From Certhia americana (Eukaryota; Chordata; Aves; Passeriformes; Certhiidae), in contig CM031858.1 in NCBI GenBank assembly GCA_018697195.1, positions 111,119,536 through 111,183,535 of the forward strand: DNA of 64,000 bases, in the 5' to 3' direction. Numbering within the stretch: position 1 is the stretch's first letter; each line of letters opens with the position of its first letter. The position numbers were made by a program, and so were the translations under genes. A model generated the notes under the pieces. That model searched no databases and was not told the DNA's origin. It worked only from the letters and a program-made list of their open reading frames with translations. Positions 39,001 to 49,573 of the stretch are shown in pieces.

Positions 39001-42000
39001 TGAATGACTTGGCAGTGTGATTTTGATCCTGGTCAGGCATGAATGCGCAATGGTTTGGGTTTTTTTAAGCGTTAGCTAGAGCATGTAATACTGTTTATGT
39101 TGGCTTTTTGCTGGATGTGGGAGGGTAGACACTTAATTAACAGTTTCCTAGGACAAAGAAACCCCCTCAAATCCTAGCTTGGAAAGATCCAGTCTTTGTC
39201 AGCTGGTGAAACATTCTTGATCCAGTCAAATTTAATAGATCATCTGCTGGAATCATTTCTTGTGCCAGCCTTCTCCCTTCCTCTTTAGCAGTGGTGAGCA
39301 TCTTGGGCAGGTCAGACAGGTCTGTATCAATTGACTGAAATGCCTTCAAAGTGTATTGCTAATATTTTCAGTGTAGAGCAGTAAGAAGGTGTATCAGAGA
39401 TGGAGATTGTCCACTCCCACTGGATTTTATCATCTTTTTACCTTTTTCCAGACACCCCTCCTGAGCCCCAAGAAAGCCAAAGATTCCTCAACAGCTGAAA
39501 ATACATAAATAAATACATATTTAAAAATAGCTTACAACTATTACCACAGGGAAAAGTCAGAGCTGCAGACATTCATATCTTAAACAAAACCAGTAAAACA
39601 AGTTATAAATGGTTAAAGCCTGGAAGGGCTTGGAAATGTGAGAGACTGTGAACACATGAAAATCGCAAGTCCTTCTCTTCTAGAACACTGATCTCACTTT
39701 CATTTAATTCAAATTTTGTCATCCTCTGAAAAAATGCCAGAATCCAGATTACCTGAACATTTTTTATATTTTTATTTTGGCTTTTCACAGCCTTTGCATC
39801 TGAATTCTGACAAAACAAGCCTAGAAAACTAGTTAACACCTCGGTGCTAATGGAAGTGGTAATGGTACATCTAGAACAGCTCCAGCCAAAGAATTCCATG
39901 TACATGCATGTGAATAAGCCATGAGTCAGTCTCCACTCTCAATTCCTTTCAACCAGTATTAAAGACACAGGAATCCTTACTCAAGGCATTTATTGATCAT
40001 AGCCTCCATTTCCAGGTGTTTGGATTAGAGCAGCTTCACAAGGGGTGTCTGAAACTCTGCTTTAGTCCAGTGGATATCAGAAAACAAAAGTAACAGACAC
40101 TAAAGAACTCAAAATTTTGGGTTAGTCTGGAGTTAATGGGAGTAAAAATTCCTTCTCTTTGGAACCCTTCCTCACTGAAGTATTTCCTGCTCTCACGGGA
40201 GCTTTTTGTTATGTAGAAAGTACTGGATAAAAATGTTCTGGCTATTCGGTGTGAACTTTTATGTTTTAAGTAAGGAATCCTTTGATGTATACTGAAGAAT
40301 GCTTCTTTCTAAATAGGAATTTGGGGAGTTTATTCTTTAAAGCAGCTGGATTTAGCTAATTGGATTTAAAAAATGTCCACTAAACCAATTTATTAATTTT
40401 AATCTAAGAATTCATATCAAAAGTACACAACTAGTTTTAAAATAACTTATTCAAGGGTTTTTGGAATTCTGTTCCTGTGAACATAAGTCTTTATTTTGTA
40501 GACAGTGCTTGAATCTTGAATTAATCCTCTGATTTCTATTTGATTTCTACAGTAACTATAAAAGGTAATTGTGGCCTTTCTAAAGGAAAATACCCAAAGT
40601 CTGTGGCTCTACAAGATATCTCTCTTTAGAAATCAATTCATGCACTAATGGTCACACTGGATTTGCAGCTCATAAGACTAAATTTTCAAGTATGCTTAGT
40701 GGACAAAGACTCCAAGACTTATTTTATTCTTCCTCACAGGCATAGAACATTTTTTTAAATGTTAAAGGTGAGCTCTGAAATATAAATATGCCTGTATATT
40801 TAAAAATAGACTTGAATTACCTCACAGGGACGTGGTCCATGCACATTGTGTAATTGGGACAGCCCCCTCTTTTTTTTTTTTTCCCCTTTATCTGTGTCCC
40901 TCCAGGGAAGGCAAATAATTAAGATTTTGCTTAAAGTGGCAACACTAGAATTCCCAAGGGTGGGAAGCTCATTCTTTGTCTACAGGATGTCTGGAGTGAT
41001 AAGTAACTGTTTTAATACAACACATGCAGAGATTCTTTGTCCTGACAAAATTATCATTTGCTGTTTGTCATAGTGAGTTTAAGTGTCCAGAAATACAAGG
41101 TATAGAATGAGGTGGTGGGACAATTCATTCAGTGTTGCATAAACCAAGGAAGTCCACAAAGTTACAGTTTTGAATTTTTACCAGAAGTGATTTTATGCCA
41201 CTCTGTTTTCCTTTGGGTTGATCAGTGCTGTTGACAGCATGTCAGCAAATAGGAAACACCAAGCTGTGCATAACCCAGGTCAGCTTGACACTTACCATGC
41301 ACCTCATGATGTCTGATGCATGTTTGCTGTGTTAGTAGCTGTGCTGTTGCTGACCCCTCTGTGGATGTTTCTGTGTGATATGTTATTGTCACAGGTTAGA
41401 GCTGTGCTCTAGGTTAGGCTGGCACAAGCCAGTGCTCTCTAATTGACATTCAGTTGCAAATACCTCACTTGTACTTCTCATGGATAACATGCAAATCTGG
41501 CTCTTCTAAATCTTCTGTTCCTAATCTGCTAAATGCAACTTTAGAAATTAGGCTGATTCTGATGCAGCCTAATTAAGTATGCTCATGGTTATACCCATCT
41601 TACTGAACCTCCTCATGCTGGGAATAAAGTATGTCAATGTACCTTAATGAATTGGAACTTCCTTGAACCAAGGCGTGTCCAAGACTTTACAGAGTAACTT
41701 CTTTTAGCTCTTCCCAAACTTTCTTCCTGATTTGCTTTTTTCCACTTATTTTCAAATTTAAACACTGTTGTCCAACTCCTTCTGCATGGACTTCTTATAA
41801 ACACATGCACTTGAGTTAACAACTGATTTTAATCTATAGTTTGTAAATCTGTGGCTTCACAGAATTCTGTTAATCTTTGTTGTGATAAAAGAAGACTATG
41901 AGAATAGTTAAATTAGAAAAGCAGACTACATTGCTCAGGACTGCTGCTTTCCAAAAGTTATTGCTACCTTCCAACTGTTTTCTGAAATCTAGTCTCAAGG

Positions 42001-42239
42001 CTTTTTTCCCCAGTGGAAAAAATGCACTTGTGACAGGAATGTTCATAAAACTCCTCAGAAAAATTATGAACATGACCCAAAATACTTATGATATTTGCTG
42101 CAGTTTGTAGCTGGGCTCTATTCTGAGAAGATTGCCAGCAATATCACACTGACTCCTTTAGGAGCTTTAACATGAGCAGAGATACCAGAGATGAGGGATG
42201 CCTGATGGCCACTCTAGGGTTAAATGTGTTTTTCTTAGT

Positions 42240-42530
42240 CTCACTCGCTATTCTTCCCATCACCCCAAAGTTATCCAAGCGTTGGGGAATTTCTGCAGCC
42301 ATTGATTGTATTTATCATTTGGCTATTTCATGAAATACTCCCTAAAACCGTATGTGTGGGGCCTTTTTATCCCCTCACAAATGTATTAGCAGAAGTCGCT
42401 AGCCTAGCCATCGCCTCTGCTGTCAGAGGCTGTACATTGATCGCTTATCAGCATGAAAATATTTATAATTTATTCCCACATTAGCTGCCTAATATAAAAT
42501 TCTGGCTCGATTGTGCCTGAGGTCTTTCTA
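42240..42530. promoter_or_regulatory. Possible conserved non-coding element
   Basis: A stretch that keeps several CpG dinucleotides outside any island and looks of even complexity, with motifs such as ATTGATTGTATTTATCATTT, GTCGCTAGCC and ATTGATCGCTTATCAGCATG, the last containing a GATA-type TTATC. Such composition is typical of conserved enhancers, but conservation cannot be seen from one sequence. No coding potential. Confidence 0.25.
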
Positions 42531-42859
42531 ATTCTGCATTTTGGGCTTTTAGAGGATTTTACTCTCAGGCATTATAAATTAGGTTTCATGGACTTCCTAC
42601 TGCAGTAAGTGAGGCTTAGAGCAAGTACAGAGACAGGAGATGAAATAAAAGCTCTGAAGAGGAAGGAGGAACCAGATTTTGGAGAATGATGTTTAAGCCT
42701 ATTCTAGTACTTGCTAGTACTTTCTCTACCTGGTTCACCACAACAGAAATCAAAGTACTGGAATGCATGTGATGTGGCAGAGTGTTGCTTTTTGCATCAG
42801 CAGTACACCTGCAACTTGCTGTGTAGCTAGCATGGCACAGGAGCAGGTGGTCTTGAGAA

Positions 42860-43027
42860 GACATGACACCTCCATCCTTGGACATTTTCAAGATTTGGAT
42901 TGATTACGATCATGTCACCAAATGTGACCTGATCTCACATTGGTAATGATCCTGCTCCAAGTGGGAGATCCGACTGGATGACCTCCATAGGTCCCTTTTA
43001 GCCATTGCCTCTGTGGTCTCTGTGCTG
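42860..43027 (+). mobile_element. CR1 3' end fragment
   Basis: CTCCATCCTTGGACATTTTC, CCTGATCTCACATTGG and CTGGATGACCTCCATAGGTC followed by CCTTTTAGCC match the 3' portion of CR1 in plus orientation. The terminal octamer is lost. Left boundary uncertain. Confidence 0.8.
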
Positions 43028-45379
43028 AAGATCTATTACATCAGGTAATTCCACTCTTCAGCATTAATTGCTTTCCTGGCTCTTTGCTTTGCTTAGTTGG
43101 CACATCATTTGCGAGTACCAGATTTCGGTACTTTCAGCATACCACAGGTGGGGCTTTTTATTAACACCAGTGCTGACCTTTAATTCTTCAGATCAATTCT
43201 CTATTTGTGTGCCTAGTGCATGTAGAAATCTATAAATGCGGCACAGATGTACAGACACCTAAAAACAGTAACAGGTTTCCTCTTCCTTTGAGAACTTTTA
43301 GCTTAGAATGATGGAAGTGGGAAGAAGATGCTGGTGGCTTCCAGCATGTAAAGACAGGAGTTGTGCTTGTAGGCCACACAGTGCCCAGAAAGAGAGATGT
43401 AGGTAGAGTGAATGCTGTGCATATTGCACCCATATTGCACCCATATTGCACCCATGTAATCCACATCACCCCCAGAGCCCTCCAGGCTGTGCTAGATCGA
43501 CTGAAGCACGCTGAAACATGTGCTTTCTGAAAACCAGTACCAGGCTTTTTTTGCTGATGCCTGGCTCAACCTCCATAAAGGTAAGGTACTGTGCTGAGGC
43601 AGCGTGTGTTCTTCTGACCTTGAGTCCTAATGCAGAGGCAAGAAGAGGTCTGAAGCAAGGCTGCCATGCTCTCCTCACTTGCGCCTCTCTTCTGTAGCTT
43701 TGTTGGTATATGTTTTAAACAGCTTTAGAGACTTCAATAAAGAAGCTTCTGTTCTTTGCCAGTGGTGAAGAAATACAAATGTTTTTACAAGTTAGGGTTG
43801 CAGAGTGTTTTACTGCTTGCTCCCTAGCAGAGCAGGTAGGGTTATGTCTGGCAGATAAAGACCTGCTGAAGATTATTTTTATATTCACACACAGTATTTA
43901 TATTCACCACACAGCATTTCTGGCTTCTCCATGTTCTTGAGTGTTATTAAGACACTTACTGGCCTTTTTAACAGAATTCTTTTTGTTACTTGTTTTGAAA
44001 AAGGCTCAAATGTAGTTCCCTCCAATTACCAGATGAATGAAACATTTTTCAATGAAGTGTGCCAATTGCAAAAGTCCATAGATTGCTTACTGAAACATAA
44101 ATTTGAGTATATCTGAAAACCTGACAGAAAGAAAAAGTAAGATCCCCTGTCTTGATGTGCAGAGGACAGTGGCAAATTGGCAGATTAACTTGAGCCTTGT
44201 TAGAGATTGCTCTAAAATGGGTGTTAATTTATACACTGATTTAAATCCAAGGAGATACTCAGCAGTCCAAGTGTTGTGCAGTTGGTGTTACTGATTTTAT
44301 TCACCTTATAAGCTCTCTGTGAATGGTCTATATTATGAATATAATCGTGTAAATTTCATTAAGTAATTTTTTCTGTGCAGAAAAAATCTGAGGTAGAAAC
44401 CTGATCAAACTCATACTTCAGAACTTCTGAGTTAAAATACCAGACGTATTTTAATGTGTCTTTGCAAACATGTTAGAAATACTCACATGGCTTTTGTTTG
44501 ACCTACCATCTTAAAATTCTTTTTAAAATCAAGTTGGATTTGTGGTCATGTATTTTTTAAGATGTTAACAGATTGGCACAAATAATTTGCATCTAACAGC
44601 CTTGAGGTCATACATATCTGTTTAGAGACTGTGCCTATAGCCATCGTTGTTGGTTTCTGCTTAGAGAAAACAATTTGTAAACAGCTGGACAGTGTTTTTC
44701 TACTGTGGTAAAGTGTGGTTTTCAACACTCTACTGGGACATGAGGGTAGGTTTTGACCACAGGGAATTTTCCGTCTGCTCCTGAGGATGATCAGCACTGT
44801 TCTGTGGTAACGTCAAACTTTGAAGCACCTTGCTATTTAGGCAAGGGGAGATATGCAGAAATCATACAGCTCTGCAGTGGGAAATGGGCTGGGGAGGATG
44901 CAAAAACTGCTCTAGAAGAAGGGGAGGAAGAGATAACAGTTGTGTGATTAGCGGTGCCAGCAGTGCCAAGAGTTCAGTGCTACTGCCTTGGCAGATCTTC
45001 TTCCCTTCTTGTTTCTGATCCAAGGAAGATTTTAAAGGATGTGCCATCAAATGGGCTTTTTTTCCTGCCTGAGAGCAGGAGAATGCTGGAAATGTGCAAT
45101 GCAGCTTGACGGGTGTTGTACTGTGCTCTCTAGTGAAGTTGTAAGCAGGGATACAGGGCTTGGTAGCTTCAACATCCTGGTGCTTGGGGTGGAAATGCAG
45201 GCAGAGCAGCAGACACAGGAACAGGGGGAAAAAAAAAAAAAAAAGAGTATAAAATAACTAAGACCTTCGTGTGCTGTTTCATTATTAGGAGTCCATGATT
45301 TTTTACATCTTGTAGTCTCATGTCACTTAATATATATGCACTTTTAAAAAAAGGAAGTGTTTACCATATAAGACACGAA
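43028..45379. other. Non-coding stretch before the main CpG island
   Basis: No gene recognised. Holds three copies of an 11-bp tandem unit (ATATTGCACCC) at 43421-43453 and an A-run at about 45226-45244. Confidence 0.5.
43421..43453. repeat. 11-bp tandem repeat, three copies
   Basis: Three exact head-to-tail copies of ATATTGCACCC. A short minisatellite seed; each copy carries ATTGCA, close to half of an octamer or C/EBP-like site, but significance is doubtful. Confidence 0.9.
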
Positions 45380-46012
45380 AGGCACGCTGTGATTCCTGCG
45401 AGCTGCAGCCCATGCGGGCGGGCTTTGTGCGGTGGGGATGGCCATAGCCCCCGGCACACCCGCACCGAGGGGAGATGCTGGGGAGTGCTGGGCGGTGTTC
45501 CCTGCACAGGCTCGGCGCTGTGTAACCGAGCAGCCCGGCGTGGGGGCTCCTTCAGAAGAAGGAGCCGGAGCCCGATAGCTCCTTGGCGTGGGGAAAAGGC
45601 GGACGATGCTGAGGTACCGGGGCACGGAGGGTGATGACCAGGCGTCGGGCGTCGAGGTCTGGGCTGGTCTCGCACAAGCGGGGCTGCCACAGGCGGTGGT
45701 GGGCAGGGGCACGGCGCGGTCCCCACGGGAGAGGCGGCGTTTCCGTGCTGCCCACGGCTGCAGGGACAGGCTCGGGGGCGGCGGCACCGCCGTGCGTGAG
45801 GGTGCCGCGGCGCTTTGTCTGTGCCCGCGCCGAGCGGGGGCGGCCTGAACGCCTCGGGCCGCTCCGCCGCGGGGGCCGGCGGCTGCCCCGCACTCCCGGG
45901 GCGAGCGGCTCTTTGTGTGGGGACGCGGGGCGGGGCGGGCCCCTCTGTCTCCCTTCCCTCCCTGCCCTGCCCGCTGCCGTCCCCGGGCGCAGCGCGGCGC
46001 CGGCCGGTTGCC

Positions 46013-46060
46013 ATGGCGAGGGGCGGTCACGTGTGGCGGCGGCGGCGGCGGCGGGGCTGA
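46013..46060 (+). CDS. Putative upstream ORF in the MAPRE2 leader
   Basis: A 15-codon frame starts at an ATG in an excellent Kozak context (GCCATGG) and ends in TGA at 46060, 118 bases before the MAPRE2 start. It is out of frame with MAPRE2. The (GGC)n run is read as CGG, so the peptide, MARGGHVWRRRRRRG, ends in a six-arginine run. If transcription begins upstream of 46013, this frame could reduce or regulate MAPRE2 translation. Its existence in RNA depends on the unknown start site. The ATG lies within the X-box/YY1-like motif, so the motif may be the real reason for its conservation. Confidence 0.35.
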   Translation: MARGGHVWRRRRRRG

Positions 46061-46120
46061 CGCGCGGCGGGGCGGGGCGGGCGGGCGGCAGAGTCGCGGC
46101 TGCCGCCACCTTCCGCACAC

Positions 46121-46145
46121 CAGCAGCAGCAGCAGCAGCGGCGGC
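46121..46145. repeat. CAG/CGG trinucleotide run in the MAPRE2 leader
   Basis: Six CAG units (46121-46138) followed by CGG and CAG units, about 35 bases before the start codon. Non-coding if translation starts at 46179; a serine run if the in-frame upstream extension were translated. Confidence 0.9.
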
Positions 46146-46178
46146 AGCGCGGGGCTCTGCGGAGCGGCGGGAGCGCCA

Positions 46179-46300
46179 ATGCCCGGACCGACCCAAGCCC
46201 TGTCCCCAAATGGCGAGAACAACAACGACATCATCCAGGATAACGGGACCACCATCATCCCCTTCAGGAAGCACACGGTGCGGGGGGAGCGCTCCTACAG
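46179..46300 (+). CDS. MAPRE2: MAPRE2 (EB2) first coding exon, canonical N-terminus
   Basis: This exon encodes 40 residues plus two bases of a split codon, starting MPGPTQALSP and ending RGERSY. I recognise it as the N-terminal extension of EB2, which precedes the calponin-homology domain and is absent from EB1 and EB3. EB2 binds growing microtubule plus ends and helps regulate microtubule dynamics and cell adhesion. The start ATG follows a GC-rich leader; the same frame stays open upstream, so the start rests on family resemblance. The exon stops at TCCTACAG before GTACTG, a good splice donor at 46301-46302. The dangling AG requires the next exon to begin with C or T to complete Ser, which fits the known SYSWGMAV junction. 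The tubulin-binding and coiled-coil exons are not in this window. Identification comes from recalled family sequence, not a database search. Confidence 0.95.
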
Positions 46301-46849
46301 GTACTGCGGGGGGGGCTGCGGCGGCGCGGGGGGCGGTTGCATAAGGCGGGCGGGCTGTAGCCCCCTCCTCTCCTCCCGGCCCCGCATTGTCCGGCTGCGG
46401 AGCGCTCGGGGGATAGGCGGGATGCGTGCGGGGGCTCGCCGCGCCCGGGCGGAAGAAAGGCGGTTAAAATGATAATTAAAGAAAAAATAAAAAAGAAAAA
46501 AATAAAAAGAAAAGGAGGGGTGGGAAATAAGAAGGAAGGCAAGAACGCCCCCCGCGCAGGCAGCCAGCTCCCCTTGGAAAAGAGCCGCAGCACCTCGCTG
46601 CGGATCTCGGAGGGAGGCGGCGCCGCGCGGGAGGCGGCGGCCGCGGATGGCGGGGCGCGGGCAGCCCCTGGCCGGCCGGGAGAACCGCACCGGGCACCGG
46701 GCAGAGCCTGCTGTCCGCACGGCCATGCGGGGGTGACAGCCGCCCCCCGCTCCTCGCGGCGGGGGTGACAGTTCTGCGGGTGCCTGCGCGGGGGAGGGCG
46801 GCTCCATCCCCGCCCCCCGCTCCCCGCCAGCCCCATTTTGTGTTTATTT

Positions 46850-47410
46850 ATCGTCTCTCGTTTGGGGGGGACACCCGTCTTTTGTCGCAGTTGTAGGCAT
46901 TTTTGATGAATCGTTTGGCATGCGTTGCTGGCAGCGCTTCTGCATTAACATCTCTGACAATATGTTCCGGCAGATAAGCTCATTAAAATTGTTTGCATTG
47001 TTTGATAAGGGTCGCGGCGCAGCCCGGAACGCAACTGGTTTGATGTGCTCCTTGCTGCCGACTCAAAGGGCGATAATACGGCCGGTGGCTCCTTGTGTCA
47101 ATATACAGTTATTTTAAATGCTGCCTGGATGACAGCAAGCAGTGCCTCTGCAGAGAACACGCCCCTTAAAGCTGATTTTCAAGCAGCAGGAAATGATGCT
47201 GCTCTCAAATATCTGACTAAGTGGCGAGTTGTAAGCTCGAATGCATGAAAACAAACGTGGTTGACTTGGCTTGTTTGTCTGAAGAAAATCACGGTATTTT
47301 TTCTTCTGCTGAGGAATAACGGAGCTGCCACCGGCATTTGGTCATTAATAACCTTAACAGTGAATCTCATCGTTGATCACAAACTCACGCGTGAGTGTGA
47401 AATGTGTCAG
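46850..47410. promoter_or_regulatory. Possible conserved element in early intron 1
   Basis: Just beyond the CpG island, about 550 bases retain scattered CpGs and even complexity with no repeats, including GCATGCGTTGCTGGCAGCG, TCATTAAAATTGTTTGCATT and the palindrome ACGCGT at about 47387. It looks like island-shore enhancer sequence. No coding exon is credible. Conservation needs alignment. Confidence 0.3.
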
Positions 47411-49523
47411 AGATCCTAGTGCGTGATTAGTTTGAATTGCACAAAATTTAGTCTGTCTCTCTCTGAAACTCTTACACTTTGTGCAGCAGAGCCCCAGTGC
47501 ACACATTTAGCACAAAGTAGCAAAATTGCTTTTGTGAGGACCTATTTCTCGAGAGCTTGGAGCTCTCGTTTCCTATATCTAAATTTCAGCTGAGTAGTAC
47601 AAGATTCTGTTTCAGGGGAAAGCTGTATTTCCATCGTGCATCTAAGCAGAAATATGAAATAGATTTGAAACATAATGCATCTACCTTTAGTTATTCTGAC
47701 ATGTCATAGGTACTATCAATTGCTAACTTGTTTCCTTTTGAAGAGTTCTTTGGAAAACCTCTGTTACATTGGTTTCTCCATTCTTCTTTCTCTGTAGGTT
47801 TGTATGTGTTTTTCTGCAGTCATCAACAAGTCAATTTTCTTGTCCTTTTGCCTGTCATATCATACACTGAATTATGTCTAGAAGAGACATTTTGTGAGGC
47901 TGCTGTGTTCAGAATGGGATGACAGGAATAACTATATCACTTGCCCAGTTTTCCAGAAATTGTGAAGATACTCTACATCTGAATAGCCTTTTGTCCAGAG
48001 AAGTACTTCTTAGTCTTTTAGGGATTTGTATCCCTCTCTAGAGCAATATAAGGGTATAGAGAACTACTGATGCTAGCGTTGCATGTTATTTTGGGGCAGT
48101 AAATAAGTAATCCAGTTCAATATATTTGAGAAGTAAACTTTTAATGTGCAAATAAAAATTTCCAGTGGGGAATTCTATTTAGGTTGGGGTTTTTTTTTCT
48201 TTTGGAGAGTCATAACTCCCATATCTGTTGATTTCTTCCTTTCTCCAAAGAGAAATGGAGAATGATACTCAACTTGCTTCCATCTGTAGCTAAAGTCATT
48301 TAGGAAGTAAACGTCAAGCATAACAGAAGGAAAACATTATAGAAAATACATGAAAACTGTGGTGAAACTTCTCCTTGATACTGGAAAAAAATGGCTTTTA
48401 ACTTCCACGGCAACCCTTAGTAGCTAGTCAAGTTCAGTCCTTGTTCAGTGTGAGTGGCATCAGGAGATCACCAGGTACAACAGAAGAATTCCATTACTTT
48501 AGTGCCTGCTGCCACACTGGATTGTCAGTGCCATTCCAGACTTCTGGAGCAGCTTATAGGACCTCACCATATGACACATCAAGTTGCTATGCCTCTGATT
48601 GTTGGGCTGGCTTCTTCCATCTAGGAATATGGAATAAATATGTCATTAAATACACCCTGGAGCTTGACAGCAGATGAGCAGTTGTACAAAGCTAAAACAC
48701 TTACGCGTCCTGCAGCTTTGCTTCTGAGTAAACCTGCATCCACCGTGTGTACAGAGATTCAGTATTTGCCTTTTGTAGTAAGTAACAGGGATGCTTTCTC
48801 ATTTTACAACTCTTAACACGTTCTGTTTCATAAATATTTTAAAACAGAAGTACAGAACAGAAAGAACAGAAATCTTTCCTGTTCATAAAATTTGTGCTCG
48901 TCAGGTTAGATATTCTCAGACCTAAAAAAACCCCTTTGCTGTTTCTAATACCAGGTTTTACCAAAGATTTGATATCCAACTCCTGAAGCAGATTTAAAAA
49001 CAACTGCAGGTTGCACTGTTTTACAGACTAGGAAGCTGGCATGGAAGGAGCTGCTCTAAGTTATCCACGGAGTTGAGGATGCAGCAGGGAATTGAGCCTA
49101 TACCACGAGTCCCAGCCATGTGCTCTGTATGCAAAGCCACAAATAGTATTCCCAAGTCTTCCAAAGGACATATTATATTTTGCAGACTGGGACATACAGA
49201 CCTAAGGTGTTAAGTTTCTCATCCAGCTTTACTTAGCTGGTAAATGGAAACCAGGCACTTTGGCATAAAATTTAGTCGCAGGGTGACGTTACCTTTCAGA
49301 GTTAATAACTGTAATCAATCTGTATTGCTCAAGTGAAGTGTTGTTCCGTGTGCTTCAGATCAGGAGACTGCTTAAAATTTGGTACTGAAGTGTCTTCTTG
49401 TTGGCCTGAAGTAGACATGGGTAATTTCTGAGTATGGCATAACATTTAATGATAGTTTTTACTAATGTGTTCAAAGATGGCTGAAAAAATTCAATGAGAA
49501 ATCAAATCAACAGCTGTGTGGAG

Positions 49524-49525
<2 letters not shown>

Positions 49526-49572
<47 letters not shown>
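49526..49572. repeat. Homopolymer T, 47 bases
   Basis: Uninterrupted run of 47 T. On the minus strand it would be a long A-tail, but I see no retroposed gene body to its right. Such runs are prone to length errors in sequencing and assembly. Confidence 0.95.

Positions 49573-49573
<1 letters not shown>

Larger units (their letters stand above)
31824..42859. other. Non-coding stretch, no gene recognised
   Basis: Contains an A24 run followed by (GA)n at 32978-33012, a homeodomain-type double site TAATTAGCTAATGA at 38277-38290 and a possible conserved element at 42240-42530. Frames of about 100 codons at 36190-36489 (minus) and 38330-38657 (both strands) have no recognisable domains. Confidence 0.5.
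45900..46178 (+). promoter_or_regulatory. MAPRE2: MAPRE2 proximal promoter and 5' leader
   Basis: Very GC-rich sequence directly upstream of the MAPRE2 start, with clustered GC boxes at about 46061-46090, a perfect CACGTG E-box at 46028-46033, and a GTTGCCATGGCGAG element at 46007-46020 that resembles an RFX X-box half plus a YY1-type ATGGCG core. There is no TATA box, as expected of a CpG-island housekeeping promoter. The transcription start is not visible from sequence. The leader contains a (GGC)n run near 46035-46053 and six CAG units at 46121-46138 followed by CGG units. The left boundary is approximate. Confidence 0.7.
45380..46830. promoter_or_regulatory. CpG island over the MAPRE2 main promoter
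   Basis: Dense CpG and GC content stands out sharply from the AT-rich flanks. The island covers the MAPRE2 promoter, leader, first coding exon and the start of intron 1. It is split by an A-rich low-complexity patch at about 46465-46520, after which GC-rich sequence resumes to about 46830. Long open frames on both strands here (for example about 930 bases on the minus strand ending at 45344) are explained by the scarcity of AT-rich stop codons and by proline/arginine/alanine-rich low complexity; I do not regard them as genes. Confidence 0.9.

Noticed and set aside
45344..46276. 310-codon minus-strand open frame across the main CpG island
   Set aside because: Pro/Ala/Arg-rich low complexity, overlaps the MAPRE2 promoter and exon antisense, with competing long frames in other phases; explained by GC-rich sequence with few stops.
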